Assembly: GCA_040770645.1 (NCBI GenBank)
Contig: JAXGIS010000002.1
Coordinates: 186,001 to 250,000, forward strand
Source of the DNA: JAAYZX01 sp040770645
GTDB lineage: Bacteria > Actinomycetota > Thermoleophilia > RBG-16-64-13
Direction of reading: 5' to 3'
Length of the DNA: 64,000 nucleotides
In this document: positions 8,887-16,641 of the stretch, in pieces
How positions within the stretch are numbered: position 1 is the stretch's first letter
Layout: each line of letters starts with the position of its first letter
Program-made: the position numbers and the translations under genes
The notes under the pieces: generated by a model
Told to the model about the DNA's origin: nothing
Databases searched by the model: none
The model's input: only the letters and a program-made list of their open reading frames with translations

Positions 8887-10776
8887 TCGGTCCACTCTAT
8901 CTCGCCCAGGCCGGTGTCGCCTGTGCCGAAATAGGCCTCCATCACGCGCCGCACCACCGGCGCCGCCACGCTGGAACCGTGCCCGCCTTTCTCGATCAGC
9001 GCCACCACCACGATCTCAGGGTTGTCCACCGGCGCGTAGCCGACGAACCAGGCGTAGTCGGCATCCGGCAGCTTCTCGGCCGTACCCGTCTTGCCGGCTA
9101 CCGGGATGGGGAAGTTCTTCCATGCTTTGTAAGCCGTGCCCCAAGGGTGCGCGGTGACCAGTTTCAATCCCTCATAGAGGGCGGCGTACGTGTCCGGCGT
9201 GAGGTCCAGGTCCGCCCGAACTTCAGTCTGAAACTCATGGATGGTGTTGCCGGCCGCATCTGTGATCATGCGGCCCAACCGCGGCACCAGCACTTTGCCT
9301 TTGTTGGCCACGGCGCTGTAGGCCACCGCCAACTGCAGGGGAGTCACCAACAGGTCTCCCTGGCCGATACAGAGGTTCACTTCATCGCCCGGTTTCCAGA
9401 TCTTGTCTTCATCTGTCTTGCCCTCCCGACGCTTCCACTCCTTGTCGGGAACCCGGCCCGGGCTCTCGCCGGGCAGATCAATGCCCGACGTCTGGCCGAA
9501 ACCGAAGCGACGCACACCCTCTTGTAATATCGGGCCTTCCTGTTCAAAGAAGAGCTCGCCCAGCTTGTAGAAGTACACATCGCACGACTCCATGATGGCT
9601 TCCACCAAGTTGACCTCGCCGTGCCCGTCATCGTTCCAGCACTTCAATAGCCGATCCTTGACGGTGTAGGTGCCCGTGCAGTTGGCGAGCGTGTCCCACG
9701 TGGCCAGACCCTCCGCAACGCCAGTGGCGGCTATGAACGCCTTGAACAGGACGCAGCCGGGTAAAGGCCGTTGATGGCGCGGTTGAATAGGGGGTACTTG
9801 GCCGCCGGATCGTTGAGAGCGGCGTAGTCCTTGTTGCTGATGCCCCCCACCCAGACCGAGGGATCATAGTCAGGGTAGGAGGTCATGGCCAAGATCTCGC
9901 CCGTGTTGGGGTTCATGGCCACCACCACTCCGGCATCGGCGTCAGTGAAGCCGTCGGCGTGGGCGCGTTCAATGCCCTCAACAACGGCCCGCTCGGCTGC
10001 CTCCTGCAGCTGACTGTCAATGGTCGTGATGAGGTTGTTCCCGGGAATAGGGTTGACCGTGTCACGGACGCTCTTGGGCCTCCCTGTCGCGTCAACCTCA
10101 ACCTGGCGGTTCCCATCAGTGCCGCGCAGGAAGGCGTCGTAAGTGACCTCCACGCCCTGTTTGCCCACCTGCGCCCCCGGTAAGAGCGTGCGAAATCGCT
10201 CTTGATTCAGTTCCGTCTCTGATATCTCACCTACGTAACCGAGTATATGGGCCGCAAACGGTCCGCGCGGGTAACTACGGACGTACGACTTCCGCACCCT
10301 GACGCCGGGGAACTCCAGACTGTGTTCTTTGAGATATGTAACCGTGGGCGCTTCCGAGACGTCTTCGGCCAAAGTCACTACGCGATAGGGATCCTGCTTT
10401 CGGGCCTTATTGACCTTCGCGGCTATCTCCTCATAGGGGATACCCAGTATCTCGGCGAGCTTCGGCAGTACGTCCCCTTCGTTCCGCAAGTCCATGGGGA
10501 GCACGCCCACGCTCAGACCGGCTCGGTTTTCCACCAAGACCTCGCCGTCCCTGTCCTTGATCACCCCGCGGGGTGCTTCCAGCACAACCGTCCTGACCCT
10601 GTTGTCGTTGGCCAATGATACGTAGTAGTCGCACTGAGAGAACTGGAGGAACCAGAGTCGGAAGGCGATGATGGCGAACAGGATCACGGCCATGTACCCA
10701 GCAAAATGCCCAACCGCAGGCCGGTGGACGGATCCTCAGCGGGGGGGCGATGCTTCTTCGCTGGTTCCAGGTACAC
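8883..10776 (-). CDS. mrdA: Penicillin-binding protein 2 (class B transpeptidase); two frameshifts
   Basis: PBP2 cross-links peptidoglycan for lateral wall growth and partners RodA. From the GTG at 10774-10776 (AGGGGAG five bases upstream) come a basic cytoplasmic tail, one membrane anchor (LRLGILLG then MAVILFAIIAFRLWFLQF), the PBP dimerisation domain (EAPRGVIKDRDGEVL) and the transpeptidase domain (VVVAMNPNTGEILAMTSYP). Motif 2 appears as YSAVANKGK and motif 3 as VAGKTGTAEK. The first active-site motif S-x-F-K is split by a one-base shift at about 9748 (TCC then TG-TTC-AAG). A second shift lies in the membrane anchor near 10695. The order is mreB-mreC-mreD-mrdA-rodA. Confidence 0.92.
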
Positions 10777-10836
10777 GTTGACTCCCCTATCGGCGGGACC
10801 GCCGGCCACGGGCACTCACATCCGTCCCCGCCGGCG

Positions 10837-11376
10837 TCACGGCCGCGTGCCTCCGTCCGGCTGCGGGCGCGGCATGAGCCTGAGCCGCGCCAAACCCAGA
10901 TAGAGCGGAGCAGCCAGTAGACCGTTCACCACGGCCGACGGTAGCACCTGCCTCCAAAGCATGCTCAAGAACGGAGCTCTATTGCCGGTGATGAACTGGA
11001 ATACCGCGTACGCCGATTGCCCAACCAACGTGGCCGCAGCCACCAGGAGCACAACCACCCAGGCACTGTAGGGGGGCATCCACTCCGAGTAGAGACCGCA
11101 CAGGTAGCCCGCCAGAAGATAGAGAAGCATCCGCAGGCCTATGGGATCCATGAATACGATATCGGCCACGAGCCCGCTTATGAACCCGAACAATGCTCCA
11201 ACCAGGGCGCCTCGGCTCATCCCCACGAGAACGGGCAGGATGAGGAACACGTCGGCCGTAACGCCCAAGACGGTGAAGCGAGAGGTGAAGACCGCCTGCA
11301 GTCCTATCCCCAAGACCAGAAGGAGGGCCAGACGCAGCATCTCCGCCAGTCTGCCCCGGGGAGCGTTCACTGTCAC
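10837..11376 (-). CDS. mreD: Rod shape-determining protein MreD
   Basis: MreD is an integral membrane part of the elongasome. The 179-residue product is almost entirely hydrophobic, with five or six predicted helices (LALLLVLGIGLQAVF, FLILPVLVGMSRGALVGALF, MLLYLLAGYLCGLY, WVVVLLVAAATLVGQSAY, VVNGLLAAPLYLGLARL), and ends in a short polar tail. The FGFISGLVADIVFMDPIGLR block is typical of the family. Its GTG start overlaps the mreC stop (GTGA). Sequence conservation in MreD is low, but topology and operon position are decisive. Confidence 0.93.
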   Translation of the reverse strand: MTVNAPRGRLAEMLRLALLLVLGIGLQAVFTSRFTVLGVTADVFLILPVLVGMSRGALVGALFGFISGLVADIVFMDPIGLRMLLYLLAGYLCGLYSEWMPPYSAWVVVLLVAAATLVGQSAYAVFQFITGNRAPFLSMLWRQVLPSAVVNGLLAAPLYLGLARLRLMPRPQPDGGTRP

Positions 11377-12302
11377 CGCCCCCCGGTCCCCTGTCGGACC
11401 CCGGTTGACCGTTGCCTGCTATCAGTGCCGTCCCGCTGCGGCGGATTGGTCAGAACCATGACCTCTTCGAGGGACCGGACATCCACGAAGGCCTGCACTT
11501 CGATGGTCTTGTAGATATTGACGTCTTCCTCCCCCACGCTGACCACCTTGCCGATCGGAATGCCCTTGGGGAACACCTGACTGGATCCGGACGTGATCAC
11601 CACTGAGCCCACCACCACCGGCTGGTCGCGCTCCACGAAATCCATGAGCAGGTGACCGGTCACGCTGCCCTCCAAGATGCCTTCCGCCCGTGTGCCCTGC
11701 ACCAGGGCGGCCACGCTCGATTCCGGATCGGAGATCAACTGAATCTGCGCTGAGTGCGCCGTAACCGACATCACCTTGCCCACCAGCCCCTTGCCGGAGA
11801 GCGAGTCTCCGGCGGGACCGGCCGTCCCCACCACGGGTTGGTTCACGGCCAAGCCGTCGGCAGTCCCCTTGTCGATCTGTATCCACTCCTGCCATCGCGT
11901 GGGTGAGCGTCCGATCACACGCGCCACACAGAAGGTGGAGCCGGCCGGGAAGATCCCAGATTCCTGGAAGTCCAGCAACTGCTTGAGACGTGCGTTCTCC
12001 TCACCCGCCTCCTGCATCTGTATGAGCTGCCCGCGGAGCACCTCAACTTCGGCCGACAGCTCTCGATTCTCCTCGTAAGCAGACCAGAGGCCGGACACGT
12101 AACGCCACGCCTCTTGGAAGGGCTGCACGGCGCGGGTGGCAAATGATTGGATGGGGGACATAGTGCCGAGTCCGGCATCTTGGACTCGGTGCAGGGCACC
12201 GTCCGATGTCTCCCGTAAGAAGAGCGTGATGAGTACGAGTGATGTAAGAACCAGCGCGGTCAACACCAGCCGGCGCCGACCCAATTCCTTCTGTGGCTGC
12301 AT
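11373..12302 (-). CDS. mreC: Rod shape-determining protein MreC
   Basis: MreC is a periplasm-side or outer-face scaffold that links MreB to PBP2. The 309-residue protein has a basic N-terminus, one membrane helix (LVLTALVLTSLVLITLFL, about 11-28), a coiled-coil stretch (about 68-105) and a beta-rich C-terminal domain with KGTADGLAVNQPVV and GKGLVGKV. This is the normal layout and length. The tail after residue 280 is low-complexity (TDSRQRSTGVRQGTGGR). It starts 16 bases after the mreB stop and overlaps mreD by four bases. Confidence 0.95.
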   Translation of the reverse strand: MQPQKELGRRRLVLTALVLTSLVLITLFLRETSDGALHRVQDAGLGTMSPIQSFATRAVQPFQEAWRYVSGLWSAYEENRELSAEVEVLRGQLIQMQEAGEENARLKQLLDFQESGIFPAGSTFCVARVIGRSPTRWQEWIQIDKGTADGLAVNQPVVGTAGPAGDSLSGKGLVGKVMSVTAHSAQIQLISDPESSVAALVQGTRAEGILEGSVTGHLLMDFVERDQPVVVGSVVITSGSSQVFPKGIPIGKVVSVGEEDVNIYKTIEVQAFVDVRSLEEVMVLTNPPQRDGTDSRQRSTGVRQGTGGR

Positions 12303-12318
12303 GGATGCCCTCCGCTAG

Positions 12319-13362
12319 CTAGTAGCGGCGCCTGCGTCCTCTGTGCGAGCTCCGGTGCAGAGTCTCGAACTCCTCCAGCGAACGACCCGATCCCACCGCC
12401 ACGCAAGTGAGCGGTGACTCGGCCAAGTGGACCGGCATCTGGGTTTCTTGGCGAATACGCTCGGGGAAACCGCGCAGAAGAGCGCCTCCACCCGCCACCA
12501 TGATGCCCCGGTCCATGATGTCGGAGGCGAGTTCGGGCGGTGTCTTGTCCAGCGTGGCCTTGATCGCGTCAACGATGGCGGCCACCGGCTCGGCGATGGC
12601 CTCTCTCACTTCCTCGGAGGCTATGACGACCGTTTTGGGGAGGCCCGTAACCAAGTCCCTACCCCGGATCTCGGCCTGTTCCTCCTCTTCCAACGCGCAC
12701 GCGGAGCCGATCTCGAGCTTGAGCTCCTCGGCGGTCTGCGTCCCGATCATTAGTTTGTACTCTTTTTTCACGTAGGCGATGATGGCCTCGTCGAGTTCGT
12801 CACCGCCCACCCGAACCGATTGCGCCGTCACGATGCCGCCCAGCGAGATGACGGCCACTTCACTGGTGCCGCCCCCGACATCGACGATCATGCTGCCGGT
12901 GGGCTCCCCCACAGGCAGGCCCGCCCCGATAGCTGCCGCCATAGGTTCCTCGATGAGATATGCGGCTCGGGCACCGGCGGAGATGGTGGCTTCCTCCACC
13001 GCCCGCCGCTCCACTCCCGTGACCCCGGACGGCACACAGACCACTACGCGCGGATGCGCCCACCTGTTCTGGTGCACCTTCTGAATGAAGTGACGCAGCA
13101 TCTGCTCGGTGACATCGAAGTCCGCGATGACGCCGTCCCTCAGAGGACGGATGGCAGTAATGGTCCCCGGCGTCCGCCCCAGCATCAACATGGCCTCCGC
13201 GCCCACGGCGTAGACCTCTCCGTTGCGCGAACTGATGGCAACCACCGAAGGCTCCGAGAGAACGATGCCTCGACCGCGAACGTACACGATGGTATTGGCG
13301 GTGCCGAGATCAACAGCCATATCTCGTCCACCGAAACCTGTCAACCAATCAAAGAAGGCGAT
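12319..13362 (-). CDS. mreB: Rod shape-determining protein MreB (actin-like); non-canonical start codon at the expected position
   Basis: MreB forms actin-like filaments that guide lateral wall synthesis. The 347-residue core contains DMAVDLGTANTIVYVRG (phosphate 1), FVICV-type PRVVVCVPSGVTGVERR, EEPMAAAIGAGLPV, IVDVGGGTSEVAVISLGG (phosphate 2) and MVAGGGALLRGF (adenosine). Homologues start with a short amphipathic segment just before this, here (x)AFFDWLTGFGGRD. The codon in that place (13360-13362) is ATC, nine bases after an AAGGAG site. The in-frame TTG further upstream (13440) lies inside or before the likely -10 box and is not credible. Either ATC is used, one base is wrong, or initiation occurs at a later ATG (DM-AVDLG). 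Confidence 0.93.
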   Translation of the reverse strand: MAFFDWLTGFGGRDMAVDLGTANTIVYVRGRGIVLSEPSVVAISSRNGEVYAVGAEAMLMLGRTPGTITAIRPLRDGVIADFDVTEQMLRHFIQKVHQNRWAHPRVVVCVPSGVTGVERRAVEEATISAGARAAYLIEEPMAAAIGAGLPVGEPTGSMIVDVGGGTSEVAVISLGGIVTAQSVRVGGDELDEAIIAYVKKEYKLMIGTQTAEELKLEIGSACALEEEEQAEIRGRDLVTGLPKTVVIASEEVREAIAEPVAAIVDAIKATLDKTPPELASDIMDRGIMVAGGGALLRGFPERIRQETQMPVHLAESPLTCVAVGSGRSLEEFETLHRSSHRGRRRRY

Positions 13363-13419
13363 GGTGCCACTCCTTGTCTGTTTGTGGCCATCCCCAGAAG
13401 GGGGCTGATACCTTTCGAG

Positions 13420-13425
13420 ATTATA
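13420..13425 (-). promoter_or_regulatory. Candidate -10 box for the mreB-rodA-obgE operon
   Basis: TATAAT reads on the minus strand about 58 bases before the mreB start and 33 bases after the maf stop. No convincing TTGACA-like -35 lies 16-18 bases upstream, so the call rests on the perfect -10 hexamer and its position at a natural operon break. Confidence 0.45.
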
Positions 13426-13458
13426 CCGCTCTCTTCCCAACCCGCCCAGATTGTACGC

Positions 13459-14112
13459 TCAGAGCGTACTGCGTCCACCCTGCGCGACCACATCGGCCGC
13501 CGGTGTGGAGAGCGCATCCAAACCCAGTTGCGCCAGCAGCGATACCAATAACCTGAGGGAGAGTCCCACCACGGCAAAGTACTCGCCCTCGATACGTTCC
13601 ACGAACAAGCCTGCCCTTCCCTGGATCCCATAAGCACCGGCCTTGTCGCGCCACTCCCCTGTGTCCAGGTACGCCTGGATCCGAGGGTCGGTCAACTCCC
13701 GGAACCACACATCAGTCTCCGCGCATCCCGCCACGATCTCGGCGCTGCGGTCGCCGTGCGCCGCGAGCCGGCGCACGGCGACACCACTCACCACCGTGTG
13801 CCTCCCGCCGGCCAGCCGCCGGATCATGTCCCCCGCCTCTTCGCGATCGGTAGGTTTGCCCAAGATGGAGCCCCCACAGACCACGACGGTGTCGGCACCC
13901 AAAACAAGCAGGGGAGGGGCCTCGTCGGAGGGGATCACCGCACCCTCGGCTTTGGCTCTGGCGTTGGCCTCCACCGTCATGAAGGGGTCGTTGGGATCGA
14001 TGCTCTCTCGCCCCCGCGAAGGGACGGGGCGAAAGGGGATCCCGGCGGCGGCCAGCAACTCCCGTCGTCGCGGGGATTCAGAAGCCAGGAGGAGACGCAG
14101 CCCTGCGCTCAT
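13459..14112 (-). CDS. maf: Maf-family nucleotide pyrophosphatase
   Basis: Maf proteins hydrolyse modified or non-canonical nucleoside triphosphates and have been linked to septum inhibition. The 217-residue protein opens LLLASESPRRRELLAAAG, the family P-loop-like signature SxSPRR. It continues with GADTVVVCGGSILGKP and the late block DKAGAYGIQGRAGLFVERIEG, which holds the catalytic aspartate region. Length is normal for the family. Location between ndk and mreB is common in Gram-positive genomes. Confidence 0.93.
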   Translation of the reverse strand: MSAGLRLLLASESPRRRELLAAAGIPFRPVPSRGRESIDPNDPFMTVEANARAKAEGAVIPSDEAPPLLVLGADTVVVCGGSILGKPTDREEAGDMIRRLAGGRHTVVSGVAVRRLAAHGDRSAEIVAGCAETDVWFRELTDPRIQAYLDTGEWRDKAGAYGIQGRAGLFVERIEGEYFAVVGLSLRLLVSLLAQLGLDALSTPAADVVAQGGRSTL

Positions 14113-14149
14113 GCGCCAGCGTCAGACAACGTTGGTTCCCGAAGGGCGG

Positions 14150-14566
14150 CTAAGCTAGGGTTTCGCGGAAGTACAGCGCTATTTCCCGCTCGGCGCTCTC
14201 CACGGAGTCCGAACCATGAACCACGTTCTCCCCCATGTCGAGAGCATAGTCACCCCGGATGGTTCCCGGAGCAGCCTTCAGTGGGTCGGTGGCACCGTTC
14301 ATGTCACGCACTACCTGGACTGCAGCCAACCCTTCAACCACCATCGCCACTATGGGACCAGAAGTGATGAAAGCGACCAGTTCCCCGAAGAAAGGTTTGC
14401 CCACGTGCTCGGCGTAGTGCTCTTGAGCCAACTGCGTGTCCACCTGCAGCATCTTGAGAGCTGAGATGCGAAGGCCACGACGTTCATAGCGAGCGATGAT
14501 CTCGCCGATGAGACCCCGCGCCACACCGTTCGGCTTGACTAGGACCAGCGTGCGTTCGACAGCCAC
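14150..14566 (-). CDS. ndk: Nucleoside-diphosphate kinase
   Basis: NDK transfers the gamma phosphate between nucleoside tri- and diphosphates. Starting at GTG 14564-14566, with AGGAGG six bases upstream, the protein is 138 residues, the usual size. It contains the ATP-binding lysine in VKPNGVARG (K11) and the phospho-accepting histidine in ENVVHGSDS (H117). A longer upstream extension of the open frame has no homology and lacks a ribosome-binding site. Confidence 0.96.
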   Translation of the reverse strand: MAVERTLVLVKPNGVARGLIGEIIARYERRGLRISALKMLQVDTQLAQEHYAEHVGKPFFGELVAFITSGPIVAMVVEGLAAVQVVRDMNGATDPLKAAPGTIRGDYALDMGENVVHGSDSVESAEREIALYFRETLA

Positions 14567-14615
14567 GAAGCGCCTCCTGAAACGAAGAAATTGTGTGGGA
14601 CGCCGCTGGGCTCGA

Positions 14616-15182
14616 TCAGAACTCGAGCAGTTGCGTCGATTCGCCGACAGCGGCATCCGGCGATGACGTGGAAGTACGAGCGCTCCCAGACTCATTGGCT
14701 CCGGCCGCCACCCCGGGGGACACCGGCCTCACCGCGGCATCACGGCCACAGTAGGGACACAGCTTCCACCAGTACTCGAGCGGCCGCCCACAATTCCCGC
14801 ACGGCTCGCGCAGCGGCCTGCGGCATTTGGGGCAGGCCACGTACTCCTCGCGCACCGGTTCATGGCAGTTGGGACAAATGCGAAGGGCCCGCAGTTCCTG
14901 CTCCACGGCCAACATCTCCAACTCCCGCCCTCTCGCGTCAACAAGGTATTCGGAGGGGCGCAGCATCATGTACACGAGCGTGCCGATGAACGGGAACACC
15001 AGCGATGTGGCCACGGCCACGAGCACGATCAGGGTATCGTCGATGCGCCGGCGGGCGTCTTTCAATGTCCAGAATACGAGGGCCAGCCACAAGACCGCCA
15101 TCGACACCAGGAATACCTTCCACGCCACCCCCCAGAGAGGGGAGCTCAGGATCTGCCTGATGGTTTCAAACGTGTTCTCCAC
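14616..15182 (-). CDS. Membrane-anchored double zinc-ribbon protein of unknown function
   Basis: The 188-residue protein has two N-terminal membrane helices (WKVFLVSMAVLWLALVFW, about 22-39, and LIVLVAVATSLVFPFIG, about 51-67) and then four cysteine pairs, CPNC, CPKC, CGNC and CPYC, between about residues 103 and 145. They would fold as two zinc ribbons facing the cytoplasm or the cell surface. The tail is serine-, alanine- and glycine-rich. The GTG start has AAGGA seven bases upstream. I do not recognise a named family with a known role. It lies between folC and ndk in the same transcriptional direction. Confidence 0.75.
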   Translation of the reverse strand: MENTFETIRQILSSPLWGVAWKVFLVSMAVLWLALVFWTLKDARRRIDDTLIVLVAVATSLVFPFIGTLVYMMLRPSEYLVDARGRELEMLAVEQELRALRICPNCHEPVREEYVACPKCRRPLREPCGNCGRPLEYWWKLCPYCGRDAAVRPVSPGVAAGANESGSARTSTSSPDAAVGESTQLLEF

Positions 15183-15204
15183 AACTCATCCTTGAGTCGG
15201 AACC

Positions 15205-15318
15205 TCAGATCAACAGCCTACCCAGAAGATATCCAACAGTGAAGAATACCACGGCGGTGATCAGCAACACGAGCGTGACCACAATCGCAGGATGCCTCTT
15301 GCCGCCCATGCGTGCCAT
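15205..15318 (-). CDS. Small single-pass membrane protein, 37 residues
   Basis: Between folC and the zinc-ribbon gene there is a short frame from ATG 15316-15318 to TGA 15205-15207. It encodes a basic start (MARMGGKRHP) followed by one strong membrane helix (AIVVTLVLLITAVVFFTVGY) and the tail LLGRLLI. A second ATG three codons in is an alternative start. The charge and hydrophobic pattern is far from what random GC-rich sequence would give, and it fills the gap neatly. No ideal ribosome-binding site is visible; AAGAGA lies just upstream. Function unknown. Confidence 0.55.
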   Translation of the reverse strand: MARMGGKRHPAIVVTLVLLITAVVFFTVGYLLGRLLI

Positions 15319-15342
15319 GCCGGTCTCTTGCCGCCCCCGTGG

Positions 15343-16638
15343 CTACCGCCCCAATCCACGTTTGATATCGCCCACGAGGTAGAGAGAGCCTGTGACCAGA
15401 ACCACTTGGTTCGACGACGCCAGCTTGTAAGCGCTCCTCAGAGCCGAACAGGGATCCTCGTCCACAAAGACCTCCGGCCCCCTCTGGGGGGGCTCCACCA
15501 ACTCCTCCACGATCTCAGCCAACGCCGCCGGGGGAAGAGCGCGCGGGTTCGAGCTCGCGGTCACAAAGAGAATGTCACAGCGCGGCGCGAGTTCCGAGAG
15601 CATGGCCCTGGCGTCTTTGTCTTCCAGAATGGAGACTACGGCGATAATCCGGCAGCGAGGTAGGATCTCCTCGATGGAATCCATCAGAGCCGTAAGGCCG
15701 TGGAGATTGTGAGCGCCGTCCAGCAGACAGAGCGGCTTGTGACTCACCGCCTCCAGCCGGCCGGCCACCGTCACCTCGGCCAGTGCCAGACGCAGAGCGT
15801 GAACATCAAGCGGAGCATCGAGGAACAGCTCGGCGGCCCCCAGCGCCAAGGCCGCGTTATGCCTTTGGAAGAGACCCAGGGAACCCAGAGTCAGGTTGTC
15901 GTACGAATCGTGGAGACCAAAGACATCGAAGGGTGACTCCGGCGCGCCGGCCAAGATGGACACGTCTTCGTCGAGCAGGTGCAACTCAGCGCCCCTCTCC
16001 CGGCAGATGGCCTTGAGGCGGTCCCGCAATTCCGGTTGCAAAGATCCGGCCATCACTTTGCCTCCGGGAGGAATCACGGCTGCCTTCTCCTCCAAGATCT
16101 CCTCAAGCGTGTCCCCCAAGTAGTGCGTGTGCTCGAGGCCTACGCCCGTCAACACCTGCACCTCGGACCGGATGACGGAGGTGGCATCAAGCCGCCCGCC
16201 CAGACCCGCTTCCACCACCGCCACGTCGCATCCTCTTCTCCGAAAGTGCTCGAAGGCGAGTGCCGTCAGGAACTCAAACTGAGTGATGCGGTCGCCCGGT
16301 GGCCGGGCTTCGTTGACGGCCTCGGCCACGGGGCGAAGAGCGCCGACCAGTTCTGCATACTCCTGCTCCGTGCTCGGAACACCGTCGACCAACTGGCGTT
16401 CCGCGTACGACACGAGGTGGGGAGATATGTACGAGCCGACACGCAGGCCGTGTTCGTGCAGGATGGCTGAGAGAAAACGCGCGGTGGAGGTCTTGCCGTT
16501 GGTGCCCACCACGTGAATGGTACGATACGCCCTCTCTGGATGCCCCAGCGCCTCCGTCAGCGCCTGGATTCTCTCCAGTCCGAAGTGGAATCCCAGTTTT
16601 TCCAGTCGCTCGACGTACTCTTGCTCAGAATCATGCAT
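15343..16638 (-). CDS. folC: Bifunctional dihydrofolate synthase / folylpolyglutamate synthase
   Basis: FolC adds glutamate to dihydropteroate and to folates, in the Mur-ligase fold. The 431-residue protein has the ATP loop HVVGTNGKTSTARFL near residue 45, the GRLDATS motif near 150 (VVEAGLGGRLDAT), the HTHYLGDTLEEI histidine block and the C-terminal LLDGAHNLHG signature near 305. It begins three bases after the valS stop; valS-folC is a conserved pair in Gram-positive bacteria. Confidence 0.95.
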   Translation of the reverse strand: MHDSEQEYVERLEKLGFHFGLERIQALTEALGHPERAYRTIHVVGTNGKTSTARFLSAILHEHGLRVGSYISPHLVSYAERQLVDGVPSTEQEYAELVGALRPVAEAVNEARPPGDRITQFEFLTALAFEHFRRRGCDVAVVEAGLGGRLDATSVIRSEVQVLTGVGLEHTHYLGDTLEEILEEKAAVIPPGGKVMAGSLQPELRDRLKAICRERGAELHLLDEDVSILAGAPESPFDVFGLHDSYDNLTLGSLGLFQRHNAALALGAAELFLDAPLDVHALRLALAEVTVAGRLEAVSHKPLCLLDGAHNLHGLTALMDSIEEILPRCRIIAVVSILEDKDARAMLSELAPRCDILFVTASSNPRALPPAALAEIVEELVEPPQRGPEVFVDEDPCSALRSAYKLASSNQVVLVTGSLYLVGDIKRGLGR

Positions 16639-16641
16639 GTC

